Origin: JABDLO01 sp035327565
GTDB taxonomy: Bacteria; Bacteroidota; Bacteroidia; Chitinophagales; Saprospiraceae
Length of the DNA: 64,000 bases
Direction of reading: 5' to 3'
Assembly (NCBI GenBank): GCA_035327565.1
Contig: DAOLDB010000015.1
Location: forward strand, 1 to 64,000
Both the position numbers and the translations under genes were made by a program. This document shows, one piece after another, positions 35,563-44,112 of the stretch. The notes under the pieces were generated by a model. The model saw nothing but the letters and a program-made list of their open reading frames with translations, did not search any database and was not told the DNA's origin. The first letter of the stretch is position 1; each line of letters starts with the position of its first letter.

Positions 35563-37113
35563 ATGAAATTTAATTTAGTTTTCTATCTCCTTTTTCTTTT
35601 AATTCATCCCACACCTGTATTTACACAAATAACGGACATCCACATAGATTCAATGATGGAGTATGCGTTAGCAAAGTTTAAAGTTGCAGGTGCATCCATT
35701 TCCGTTGTAAAAGATGGTAAGGTCATCTTTCAAAAAGGCTATGGAGTTTCTTCTGATTTAACCCAAAATCCTGTGAATGAAACCACCAATTTTCAAATTG
35801 CATCCAACACCAAAGCATTCACGGCTACAGCTCTTTCCATATTAGCGGATGAAAACAAAATTAAATGGACGGACAGTGTCAAAAAGTTTATTCCTGAATT
35901 TAAAATGTATGATGATTATGTTACAGAACATTTTAATATCCTGGACTTATTGACTCACAGAAGCGGACTGGAAACAGGTACGGGAAATTTAATGTTTTTT
36001 CCCGATGGATCAGACTTTACCATAAAAGATGCAATTTTAAGTCTTCAATATTTCAATCCCACATCTCCCTTTCGCACACAGTTTGGATATATTGATCTGC
36101 TTTATGCGGTGGCAGGCGAGGTCATAGCAAGAGTAAGCGGAATGAGTTATGAATCATTTGTACAAAAACGTATCATTGAGCCCTTACAAATGAATAGAAC
36201 ATTTGTAGGGTTTTTGTTGAAAGATAAAAGCAATTTGGCAAGCCCGCATATTTTTCATTTGCATGAGTTGAAAACGATTGACCATTTTAATATTGGAATG
36301 GGGAGTGCAGCAGGAGGGATATATTCAAATGCTGAGGATATGGGAAAATGGATGTTGTTGTGGATGAACCAGGGGAAACATGGTGAGGAATTAAAACAAA
36401 GACTCATTTCTGAAAATAATTATTATGAAACCCTGAGATTGCATACGGTTTTCAAAAATAATCCAAACCCCCGGTATAATACCCACTTTAGTGGATATGG
36501 ATTGGGATGGGTACTCTCTGATGAAAAAGGGTATTTAAAAGTATCACATAATGGAGGAACTCCGGGAATGATGTCAACCATAACGATGTATCCGGATCTA
36601 AACCTTGGCATAACCGTATTAACGAATACCCAAAATAATGGAATTGCCCTGGCAACAGCGATGACCAATACCATAGCCGACAGCTATTTGGGATTAGAAG
36701 ATATTAATTGGAGTGATATTATGACCAATTGGTTAGTGCAAAGCGCTGAAATGGAACTAGAGGAGATTCAGAAATTTTGGTCCGAAATATCTCATGCCAA
36801 CCAGGAAAACATTAACAATTTAAGAATTACAGGTTTATATATTGATGATTGGTTTGGACTAGTGGAAATTTTTGAAAAAGACAATGAACTATGGTTTAAG
36901 TCTTCCCGGTCTCCTCAACTCATTGGAAGAATGCATTATTATGATGAAAATACTTTTGCAATTAAATGGGAATACAAAATCTTGAATTGTGATGCTTTTG
37001 CTACGTTTTCATTTGATAAAGAGGGAAAAGCTCAATCCATTCAGATGAAAAGTATTTTGCACAATCCCGATTTTGATTTTCATCATTTGAATTTGAAGAG
37101 ATTGAAAAATTAA
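35563..37113 (+). CDS. Serine hydrolase of the beta-lactamase / class C family
   Basis: A 516-residue exported hydrolase. Start at ATG 35563 gives a clean signal peptide (MKFNLVFYLLFLLIHPTPVFTQ); an upstream ATG 60 bases earlier would add a charged extension. The active-site SNTK (Ser81, Lys84) lies in IASNTKAFTA, the third motif is HNGGTPG, and the middle motif is Tyr176-Ile-Asp, with Asp in place of the usual Asn. The C-terminal 120 residues resemble the DUF3471-type beta domain. Family members are D-aminopeptidases, esterases and penicillin-binding relatives; the substrate is unknown. Confidence 0.88.
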   Translation: MKFNLVFYLLFLLIHPTPVFTQITDIHIDSMMEYALAKFKVAGASISVVKDGKVIFQKGYGVSSDLTQNPVNETTNFQIASNTKAFTATALSILADENKIKWTDSVKKFIPEFKMYDDYVTEHFNILDLLTHRSGLETGTGNLMFFPDGSDFTIKDAILSLQYFNPTSPFRTQFGYIDLLYAVAGEVIARVSGMSYESFVQKRIIEPLQMNRTFVGFLLKDKSNLASPHIFHLHELKTIDHFNIGMGSAAGGIYSNAEDMGKWMLLWMNQGKHGEELKQRLISENNYYETLRLHTVFKNNPNPRYNTHFSGYGLGWVLSDEKGYLKVSHNGGTPGMMSTITMYPDLNLGITVLTNTQNNGIALATAMTNTIADSYLGLEDINWSDIMTNWLVQSAEMELEEIQKFWSEISHANQENINNLRITGLYIDDWFGLVEIFEKDNELWFKSSRSPQLIGRMHYYDENTFAIKWEYKILNCDAFATFSFDKEGKAQSIQMKSILHNPDFDFHHLNLKRLKN

Positions 37114-37143
37114 ATAGTAATAGAATCAGCTCGTCAATCATTT

Positions 37144-37557
37144 ATGTTTAGATTTTTTCGAATTCTTTCCATACTGTTGTTGTTGTTCACGGGGATTAAT
37201 GCGTTCATCGCGGGGTTTCTTCTTATGGTATATCCGGATGGTAGTAGATTGGGTATGACATTGGAATATTTACGATTTTCACCTTTTACAACCTACATGA
37301 TTCCCGGTATAATCTTATTTGCAGTGAATGGGGTGTTGAATTTATTAGTTGCTATATATGGTATGAAAAGAAAAAAATATTACTCACAATGGGTTATCCT
37401 TCAGGGAACATTATTGACAGGGTGGATTGGTATTCAAATGGTGATGGTGAAAGATATAAATTTTTTACACATTCTTATGATTTTTATTGGCATTACACTA
37501 ATCGTATGCGGATGGGCGATGATTAAAAATAACCGGATCAATGAAATCAAAGTATAA
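37144..37557 (+). CDS. Small four-helix membrane protein, 137 aa
   Basis: A hypothetical integral membrane protein following the serine hydrolase by 30 bases. Four hydrophobic segments are visible: near residues 5-28, 46-70, 82-102 and 107-126, with a Lys-rich loop (GMKRKKYYSQ). No known family. It is likely co-transcribed with the hydrolase. Confidence 0.7.
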   Translation: MFRFFRILSILLLLFTGINAFIAGFLLMVYPDGSRLGMTLEYLRFSPFTTYMIPGIILFAVNGVLNLLVAIYGMKRKKYYSQWVILQGTLLTGWIGIQMVMVKDINFLHILMIFIGITLIVCGWAMIKNNRINEIKV

Positions 37558-37598
37558 TTTACCTGGGTGGACTCCAAATCTGAGAATTGATTTATGAT

Positions 37599-38154
37599 AT
37601 GAAATATTTGTCGAAACAGGAAGACTAATATTAAGAGAAATACTCGCAACAGACCCGGAGGTGAGGGTATGTTTACACTTGATTCTGATCCTGAAGTGCA
37701 CAAATATTTAGGTAATCAGCCTCTAACAAGCAAGTATATAATTGCAGATACAATTCAATATATCCGGCAATAGTATGTTGATTATGGCGTTGGACGCTGG
37801 GCGGATATAGACAAACATACCAATGAGTTTATGGGATGGTCGGGTTTAAAATGTGTAACCGAGCGTTCAAATAACCACCAAGATTACTATGACCTGGGTT
37901 ACAGGCGTATTCCAAAATTTTGGGGCAAAGGCATTGCTACAGAAACCGCAGTGGCCTCGCTGGCATTTGCCTTCTATCAATTAAAAGCAGACAGTGTATA
38001 CGCTGTTGCGAGTGGTGCCAATGCAGGTTCAAATCAGGTTCTCAGAAAGGCAGGAATGCAATTCGTTGAAACTTTTTATTATGAAGACATCTTGTGCAAC
38101 GGGTACAAACCGGAAAGAGCGGAATACAATAGGCAAATCAAAGGAAAAGAGTAA
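37599..38154 (+). pseudogene. Broken GNAT acetyltransferase (RimJ/RimL-like)
   Basis: A GNAT reading in pieces. Near 37607 one frame reads FVETGRLILREILATDPE; a frameshift near 37660 moves to a second frame with GMFTLDSDPEVHKYLGNQPL, which meets an in-frame TAG at 37771-37773 and resumes (YVDYGVGRWADID ... ) to the stop at 38154. The acetyl-CoA part GYRRIPKFWGKGIATETAVA, from about 37895, is intact. Intact homologues in this family run as one chain with DAEGMF-type text at the first junction. The first codons also lack a clear ATG. The remaining 107-codon frame starting at 37831 cannot make a full enzyme. Confidence 0.75.
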
Positions 38155-38404
38155 TTCCGGATTATCACTACAATCAGAATGGATAACTTGTTTTTATGGA
38201 AGGGAAGTAAGCCAATGACCTGAATAATAGAGGAACAAAAGGCATAAAAGATGCTTAAAATCGTTTCTGTTTGAGGAGATATTATATTTAGGAAAAAAGG
38301 GAGTTTTAGAGGGAATAGGCGAATAAAGACCCATTACTTTGCTTTGAAAGATTTTTTGCAATCTTCAACCGACACTTCATACATAATATTAATTGAAGTG
38401 TAAC

Positions 38405-38423
38405 ACTATATCCCGGATATAGT
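38405..38423. promoter_or_regulatory. Perfect 19-base palindrome, operator-like
   Basis: ACTATATCC, one central C, then GGATATAGT, a perfect nine-base inverted repeat. It lies 164 bases before the ATG at 38587. The shape suits a dimeric regulator, but no regulator is identified. Confidence 0.5.
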
Positions 38424-38483
38424 AATATACTAATGCCGTAAGGAAAAAAGATTCTATCCCCAATTAGAGAATAATTCAAACTT

Positions 38484-38519
38484 CCCCTCCCCCCATTACT
38501 TTAAATTTCACCCTCCCCC
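38484..38519 (-). other. Possible G-quadruplex-forming tract on the minus strand
   Basis: The plus strand carries C-runs of 4, 6, 3 and 5 bases; the minus strand therefore has four G-runs of at least three. Two loops are one base and the middle loop is 16 bases. It sits 68 bases before the hydrolase start. Confidence 0.35.
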
Positions 38520-38586
38520 TGTGATTTTTTACTAACGGCTGCGAATAATCAGTAAAAATTAATTTACCCTATAAAAAATTCGCTGT

Positions 38587-39636
38587 ATGAAAACAACCAA
38601 TGGGAGAATCATAGCAGTTTTCCTAATTTCAATTTCCAGCATTTATGGCCAAAATTTTCTGAATGAATATTTTGGAGGAAATATCGACAGCCTTAGGACA
38701 GAAGCATTCAGGCTGATCCATATGGCGGAAGCCACCTTTCACTCTTTCGAAACAACAAAGATGGACCCGAAAACAATAAATGATTTGGGTTACGATCAGA
38801 TCTATCCTGCCCAGGATTACTATTTCACTGTAAGGGATAGCCAAGAAATTTTTTCAAAAAGATTTCCAGCGCCTTCTAACCACACCATTGTATTGATCCC
38901 TGGCGTAGCCAGTTCAGCATTTTTATTTAATAGAACTGCGGAAATGTTCAGGAAAGCTACTCAAGCAGAAGTTTTTGCAATCGACCTGAGAGGCCATGGA
39001 AAATCGTACCAAAACAGAGGAGATGTTGATTATATTCACCAGTATGCCGATGACCTAGCTGATGTGATCCAGATCATCCGCGAGCAAAAATCAGGGGAAA
39101 AAGTGATCATTGAAGGGCGTTCTATGGGGGCAGGAGCAGCTTTGAATTATGCCATGTTGCAGGAAAAGTTTACAATCGATGTGTATTTATTTTTTGCACT
39201 ACTCATGGATCACAACTCACCTGCCATTCCTCAGGTAACGCCATATGAATCTCTTGAAATGGAACCTATGGTGAAAATTCGCTTTGCCAGGATCATTGGA
39301 ATAAAAATGCTCAATGAAACTGACAATCACGATTACTATGATTTGCCTGTATTATTTTTTAACTTTCCGGGAAATATGCCCGCAATACGATACTCTTTCA
39401 GGGCAAATATGAGTATGGCACCACAAGATTTCAAAATTGGGCTTGAGGGGGTTCATGCATTTTTGCTCGTATTCATAGGCAGTAAAGATGAAGCCTTTGA
39501 TGCGGAAATTTTACACGAGACAGTCTTTGAACAAAGCGTTGGCCAGATACATATCTTTGATGGAGTGACCTATAACGGCATCAGACATCATCCGCAAGCT
39601 TATGAAAACATCAGAAAATGGTTTTCCACTCTATGA
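38587..39636 (+). CDS. Secreted alpha/beta hydrolase
   Basis: A 349-residue hydrolase with a signal peptide (MKTTNGRIIAVFLISISSIYG). The oxyanion region is VLIPGVASS, the nucleophile elbow GRSMGAG contains Ser179, and the acid/base are likely the Asp in GSKDEAFD and the His in RHHPQAY. It lies upstream of the sigma-factor gene with an ATGA overlap (stop 39634-39636, sigma start 39633), so translation of the two is coupled. An unusual pairing: an exported esterase or lipase directly ahead of an ECF sigma factor. Confidence 0.85.
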   Translation: MKTTNGRIIAVFLISISSIYGQNFLNEYFGGNIDSLRTEAFRLIHMAEATFHSFETTKMDPKTINDLGYDQIYPAQDYYFTVRDSQEIFSKRFPAPSNHTIVLIPGVASSAFLFNRTAEMFRKATQAEVFAIDLRGHGKSYQNRGDVDYIHQYADDLADVIQIIREQKSGEKVIIEGRSMGAGAALNYAMLQEKFTIDVYLFFALLMDHNSPAIPQVTPYESLEMEPMVKIRFARIIGIKMLNETDNHDYYDLPVLFFNFPGNMPAIRYSFRANMSMAPQDFKIGLEGVHAFLLVFIGSKDEAFDAEILHETVFEQSVGQIHIFDGVTYNGIRHHPQAYENIRKWFSTL

Positions 39637-40154
39637 AGGAAGAGAAAGCATTAAATATCAGGTTTCAGGAGATCATCGGCCAACATAAAGGGATTTTGCT
39701 GAAGGTTGCCCGGACTTATTGCCGGAATGAGGAGGACCGTCAAGACCTGATACAGGAAATGATGATCCAAATATGGAAATCCCTGCCTCGATATAATGAT
39801 GACTTTGCCATTACCACTTGGTTGTATCGAATAGGGTTGAATGTAGCCATTTCATTCTACAGAAAAAATAAGCAAATACATAACCACAGGATTCCTTTGG
39901 AGTTTGGCCATCGGCCGGCAGAGGAAGAAATGAACATCGAAAAGCAGAATCAATTCATCCTGTTAGAACAGTTTATATCAGAACTCAACGAGTTTGACAA
40001 AGCACTGATATTGTTATATTTAGAAGACAAAAGCCATGCAGAAACCGCAGCGGTTTTAGGTCTTTCAGTTAGTAATGTTGGAACAAAACTGGGGCGTATA
40101 AAAGAAAAATTAAGAAACAAATTCTCACAATTTAAAAAGTATAATTATGAATGA
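39633..40154 (+). CDS. ECF RNA polymerase sigma factor
   Basis: A 173-residue sigma-70 family protein with region 2 (LVARTYCRNEEDRQDLIQEMMIQIWKSLPRY, TWLYRIGLNVAISFYRK) and region 4 (LLYLEDKSHAETAAVLGLSVSNVGTKLGRIKEKLR). I start it at ATG 39633, which forms the ATGA overlap with the hydrolase; a chance upstream ATG at 39618 is in frame too. Its stop overlaps the next gene by 8 bases. It likely responds to a signal relayed by the hydrophobic partner encoded next. Confidence 0.9.
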   Translation: MKEEKALNIRFQEIIGQHKGILLKVARTYCRNEEDRQDLIQEMMIQIWKSLPRYNDDFAITTWLYRIGLNVAISFYRKNKQIHNHRIPLEFGHRPAEEEMNIEKQNQFILLEQFISELNEFDKALILLYLEDKSHAETAAVLGLSVSNVGTKLGRIKEKLRNKFSQFKKYNYE

Positions 40155-40824
40155 TAAAGATTTAAAATTCCTTTGGCAAACCACTCATGACCAATGGGAG
40201 AAAAGCCTGATTATTAACAAAAAAAATATGGAGGAGATTACCCGGCTAAAGGCTCGGAATTTCCTCTCTTCTATGAAACCGGTCAAAATTTTTACACTCA
40301 TCTCAGGTATTCTTTGGGTCGGAATACTCGGAATTATAATATTTCATTTGTTTATAAATGCATACGACAGGATAAGTCTTTTCTTTTTGTATTCCGCTTC
40401 CTTTCAGGTTTTGCTCACTTCCATCGCTGTGGTGATGTATATGGTGCAATTGGATCTTATTTATACAACAGACTTTAGTGGTTCTGTTCTTGATATTCAA
40501 AAAAAGCTATTAAAACTTCAATCATCAAGCCTGAATGTTGCGCGTATTCTCTTTCTCCAGCTACCTGCCTGGACGACCTTTTATTGGAATGACACAATGC
40601 TTGCCAGCGGGAATATATTCTTTTGGATACTTCAGGGATTAATTACCCTTTCAGCTATCTATGGGGCTTTTTGGTTGTTTTCGAACATCAAATACGAGAA
40701 TAGAAACAAAAAGTGGTTTCAGTGGATTTTCAGCGGTAATGAATGGCTACCGATTATCCAGGCATTGGAGCACATAAAACAAATTGAAGAATACCAAAAA
40801 GAAGAACCCAAAAGTATATTATAA
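40147..40824 (+). CDS. Membrane protein paired with the ECF sigma factor
   Basis: A 225-residue protein with a charged N-terminus (about 40 residues) and four likely membrane helices (near 46-70, 77-101, 135-152 and 157-180). It has no zinc-finger motif of classical anti-sigma factors. Similar sigma-plus-membrane-protein pairs occur in Bacteroidota. By position it may be an anti-sigma or sensor protein; this is inference. The 8-base overlap with the sigma gene supports joint translation. Confidence 0.75.
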   Translation: MNDKDLKFLWQTTHDQWEKSLIINKKNMEEITRLKARNFLSSMKPVKIFTLISGILWVGILGIIIFHLFINAYDRISLFFLYSASFQVLLTSIAVVMYMVQLDLIYTTDFSGSVLDIQKKLLKLQSSSLNVARILFLQLPAWTTFYWNDTMLASGNIFFWILQGLITLSAIYGAFWLFSNIKYENRNKKWFQWIFSGNEWLPIIQALEHIKQIEEYQKEEPKSIL

Positions 40825-41115
40825 AACAAATTTTTCTGCTCATACTTACTACGTCTTACTTTTCTCTTTCAGCATTGGAAGACTGGTTTTTCTTGGGAGA
40901 TATAACTATTCCGTAAAATGGAAATGTTCACTTACATTTCGAAAACACGCTTTCCTATCACTCCATTTTAAAGACCGGAAAAGTCAAAGCCATTCGTTTA
41001 AGTGCGTGGTAAGCCAAATGTAAATCGCTGCACGGGCAGTCTGGCAATATTTTGAAATTTGTTGATGAATAATTTTCCTAAAACATGGAATAAAAATCAA
41101 CCATCGCAAAACCGG

Positions 41116-41964
41116 TCAGGGGCTGATCAAATGTCTTTGGGATGAAATATAATTTTCTTCCCAGTCAATTATGCGTTGCCGGATTTCGCTGGTAATGGAG
41201 CCGGGTTTTCCATTTCCGATCATATCATTGTCAATGCGTGTGACGCCAATGGCTCTTTTGGTGGTGCCGGTACAGAAGACTTCATCGGCTTCCTTTAATT
41301 CTTTTAGTGTGATGTCTTTTTGTATCACCTCGAATGGCATGGTGTCTATGACAATTTGCCGGTTGATTCCTTTCAGCATATTTTCTGCTGGAGTTACCAA
41401 TTTGCCATTGATTACAGCAAAAACATTGGCGCGTGCCGTTTCGGTTACTGATTTTTCGGTATAGTACAAGGGCTCAAGCGCTCCGGCTTCTTTTAATTCC
41501 CTTTGAAGATATACATTCAACAGGTAATTGGTACTTTTCACATGAGGCAATTCTCGTTGGTAGCGGTATGAAAGCAATGCGATTCCATTGTCTTCAAGAT
41601 GGGTGCTGGGTTTCATATAATCTAGTACCAAAATTGCTACATTTGGTATGCCGGGCATAAATCCATCGGGACTGACTCCTCCGGTAGCTAATAATTTAAT
41701 GCCGGCATCCTGGAGATGATTTTTTTCAATTAAAGAGTTTATTCCTTGTATTATGTCTTCTTTTGAAAAAGGAATGGAAAGCCGTAATCCTTCAGCAGAT
41801 TGAAAAAAGCGATCAATGTGATGTTCCATGTGAAAAGGTACGCCTTTCCTCATCTGGAAATAATCAAATACACCATAACCCCGGCCCACTGAAATGTCGC
41901 TGACAGGAATCATCATCCCGGACTGTGGCAAGATCTGGCCATTGAGGAAATGTAGTTTTGTCAT
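41116..41964 (-). CDS. PLP fold-type IV aminotransferase (D-amino acid or branched-chain type)
   Basis: A 282-residue aminotransferase class IV. The PLP-binding Lys is Lys143 in HVKSTNYLLN and the Glu that contacts the pyridine nitrogen is Glu175 in SVTETARANVF. The C-terminal EVFCTGTTKRAIGVTRID matches the family. The motifs do not separate the D-alanine aminotransferase, aminodeoxychorismate lyase and BCAT subgroups; the GRGYGVFDYF start is typical of the D-amino-acid/BCAT side. No pathway neighbours are visible. Confidence 0.87.
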   Translation of the reverse strand: MTKLHFLNGQILPQSGMMIPVSDISVGRGYGVFDYFQMRKGVPFHMEHHIDRFFQSAEGLRLSIPFSKEDIIQGINSLIEKNHLQDAGIKLLATGGVSPDGFMPGIPNVAILVLDYMKPSTHLEDNGIALLSYRYQRELPHVKSTNYLLNVYLQRELKEAGALEPLYYTEKSVTETARANVFAVINGKLVTPAENMLKGINRQIVIDTMPFEVIQKDITLKELKEADEVFCTGTTKRAIGVTRIDNDMIGNGKPGSITSEIRQRIIDWEENYISSQRHLISP

Positions 41965-42008
41965 AGTTGCTGATTTGTCTGAAAATCATTGTAATAAATA
42001 AAGAATTG

Positions 42009-42016
42009 CAAAGCTA
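42009..42016 (-). promoter_or_regulatory. Bacteroidota -7 element upstream of the aminotransferase
   Basis: On the minus strand this reads TAGCTTTG, an exact TAnnTTTG, about 45 bases before the ATG at 41964. No clear -33 TTG was seen. A 23-codon plus-strand frame at 42031-42102 overlaps the region and looks like chance. Confidence 0.4.
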
Positions 42017-42218
42017 TGTATTTGCTGAAAATATGAATAATGAAGCACAGGAAAACATTGCAGAAATGGTAAAAGACGCATTAGAAAAAAATGAAATTGA
42101 CTAGAATACAGAGTGAAACAGTAGCGTGGAATGGCCGAAATGTAGTAAGAGAAAAGGGTACCACTTTTTACTCAGTAGTACAGAGATCAAAGAATATTCA
42201 CTTTTCAGTCTCCGAGGG

Positions 42219-42524
42219 TTATAACCGGATGCGGTCTTTAATGGTCTGAATAAGATCAGGGGAAACAGAAGTGCGCCTTACACCATTTTTGATAAAGTCC
42301 CTGAAGGATTTTTCTTTATTAAACATTTCAAAGCATCCCGGGTCGCTTTTCACTTTACTCAACAGATCCTTTTGTTCGTGCTCGGTAAGCGCATTGTCGA
42401 AATAAAGTTCAATTTTGTGTCTCAATTCATGTGTCTGTTCACGTTCTTCCATCGTATGAAAGTTTTTCAAATATTTAATCACTGTATTTACAAGAGATAA
42501 TGTCACGTTGACATCATTTTTCAA
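42219..42524 (-). CDS. Small partner of an ECF sigma factor, probable anti-sigma
   Basis: A 101-residue soluble protein, starting at TTG immediately after the sigma stop; an internal ATG at 42450 is an alternative. It has heptad-like helices (ELRHKIELYFDNALTEHEQKDLLSKV, FNKEKSFRDFIKNGVRR) resembling small anti-sigma N-terminal domains, but lacks the zinc-coordinating HxxxCxxC. It is in the usual place for an anti-sigma factor. Assignment rests on position and helix pattern. Confidence 0.65.
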   Translation of the reverse strand: MKNDVNVTLSLVNTVIKYLKNFHTMEEREQTHELRHKIELYFDNALTEHEQKDLLSKVKSDPGCFEMFNKEKSFRDFIKNGVRRTSVSPDLIQTIKDRIRL

Positions 42525-43178
42525 CTATTCTTCCTCATCCTTTTCATGACTTAATCTGGAGCCTCTTTTATCTTGATAGCCCAGCTTTTCTGCATAATCT
42601 TTCAATTTTTCTTTTAGCATGTTTCTGGCCCTGAACAATCTTGACCTGACCGTACCGATAGGCACATCGATGATTTTTGAAATTTCTTCGTATGTAAATC
42701 CTTCAATATCACAAAGAAGAATCACCGTCCTGAAATCAATGGGCAATGAATTGATGGCTATGGTTACTTCATCACCCATGATGTTTTGAAAAATCTCTTC
42801 CCGTAGATCCATATAACCGGAAACACGGTCATTGTCACTATCGTGATAACTCACGATATCTTCAAAATCAACTTTTGAGGGTCTTTTACTTTTTTTGCGA
42901 TATTCGTTAATATACGCGTTTTTCAGAATTTTAAACAACCACGCTTTTGCGTTAGTTCCTTCAATATACTTATCAATAAATCGATGCGCCTTTAAATAGG
43001 TTTCCTGTACCAGATCATTAGCATCTTCTTCATTATAAGAAAGGTGAAAAGCAAAGGTTTTTAATGCATGAATATGAGGAAAAAATTCATCCTCAAAAAT
43101 TTTCTGGCTTCGGCTCTTGTTTTCTTTTTTCGTCACCGGGGCTGATTTTTTGGATATTATTTTTAGTAATGAGATCAT
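42525..43178 (-). CDS. ECF RNA polymerase sigma factor, 217 aa
   Basis: A sigma-70 family protein with a longer N-terminus than the other one in the window. Region 2 is HIHALKTFAFHLSYNEEDANDLVQETYLKAHRF with GTNAKAWLFKILKNAYINEYRKKSKRPS; region 4 is LCDIEGFTYEEISKIIDVPIGTVRSRLFRARNMLKEKL. The NEEDANDLVQETYLKAHRF sequence resembles the SigH/RpoE type. It reads into its small partner without a gap. Targets cannot be read from sequence. Confidence 0.9.
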   Translation of the reverse strand: MISLLKIISKKSAPVTKKENKSRSQKIFEDEFFPHIHALKTFAFHLSYNEEDANDLVQETYLKAHRFIDKYIEGTNAKAWLFKILKNAYINEYRKKSKRPSKVDFEDIVSYHDSDNDRVSGYMDLREEIFQNIMGDEVTIAINSLPIDFRTVILLCDIEGFTYEEISKIIDVPIGTVRSRLFRARNMLKEKLKDYAEKLGYQDKRGSRLSHEKDEEE

Positions 43179-43355
43179 GGTTTACTCTTTTATTTCTTCT
43201 TTAAAGACTCACTTTGATCGGACATTACATAAAAGAACGCGAGTGAATTTCCCAATAAACTGCGAAGTTAAAGTTCTTTCAAATAAAATCAGCACCATCA
43301 ATCATTTTTCTGATTTGGATCAGATGATTGAATATTGGAAATGTCCAGGAGTGAT

Positions 43356-44000
43356 TTATTTCATTTCAATAATCTGGTCAGCTGCAATAACATAAACTTT
43401 ATCCTTTTTCAAAGGGGCAATCATAGAAATTCCAGTGAAGGCACCAAAGGCCGGGAGTATTCCGGTGTGATCTCCAAAATAAAAACAGGGCAAAACCAGC
43501 TTTTGTTTGGCCTGACCCTCTATCCGAACTCCAGGGTGAAGATGACCGCATAGGTTATACAAACCTTGAATATGATCTGATGGCTCATGCGTTAAAAGAA
43601 ATGGCTCCATAGCAAAGGAATTACCTAACAATACCAAAGGGGATTTGTAGTATTCTTCCAGGGGCAGTATATCATGGTTCCCAAGAATAAGAAAAAAACG
43701 AATATTCATCCATCTTTCCATCCAGTCTTTGAAGGTGTACCAAACATTATTTTTTTTTGAATGAAACAGATCACCCAGAAAAAAAACAGAAGTGGCTTGG
43801 GTCGAAGATAGTATGTGATCCAACCTTATAAGATTATCGTACTCAGCTTTTACAGGAACCCCAATTCCCGCATTTCTAAAATGTGTTGACTTCCCCAGAT
43901 GAAGATCAGCCATAATCAATGCTTTCTTTTGCGGCCACCATATGGATTTTTCCGGAAGCAAAATAAGCTCCTGATTTCTGATATTTATAGTAAACGGCAT
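43356..44000 (-). CDS. pdeM: Ligase-associated metallophosphoesterase PdeM-like
   Basis: A 214-residue calcineurin-like metallophosphoesterase. Metal-binding motifs in order: ADLHLG, GDLFHS, GNHD and CGHLHPG. The N-terminus (IRNQELILLPEKSIWWPQKKALIMADLHLGKSTHFR) is the form seen in PdeM, a 2',3'-cyclic-phosphate-type nuclease of ligase-associated DNA repair. The partner ligase and nuclease genes are not in the window. The 112-base divergent space before the MBL gene may hold its promoter. Confidence 0.85.
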   Translation of the reverse strand: MPFTINIRNQELILLPEKSIWWPQKKALIMADLHLGKSTHFRNAGIGVPVKAEYDNLIRLDHILSSTQATSVFFLGDLFHSKKNNVWYTFKDWMERWMNIRFFLILGNHDILPLEEYYKSPLVLLGNSFAMEPFLLTHEPSDHIQGLYNLCGHLHPGVRIEGQAKQKLVLPCFYFGDHTGILPAFGAFTGISMIAPLKKDKVYVIAADQIIEMK

Positions 44001-44112
44001 AGCTTTGCAGTGAAAATAATCAGTTGATTTAAAACGAAGGGGTAAAAATTCTGTTTCCGAAAAAATAGCAGATTTGTAAATCCAAATTCAAGTGCAAAGA
44101 AAATATTAAGTT

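Larger units (their letters stand above)
38155..38586. other. 432-base intergenic stretch with a palindrome and C-rich tracts
   Basis: It contains the 19-base palindrome at 38405-38423 and the C-rich runs at 38484-38519, listed separately. No open frame above chance was seen. This is presumably the control region for the hydrolase/sigma operon. Confidence 0.5.

Noticed and set aside
40825..41023. A signal-peptide-like stretch (KQIFLLILTTSYFSLSALED) after the sigma partner gene
   Set aside because: The frame has no start codon and meets two stops within 75 codons; it fits chance in AT-rich DNA, though a decayed third operon gene cannot be excluded.
42031..42102. 23-codon ATG frame (MNNEAQENIAEMV)
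   Set aside because: Too short, no family, and it overlaps the promoter region of the aminotransferase.
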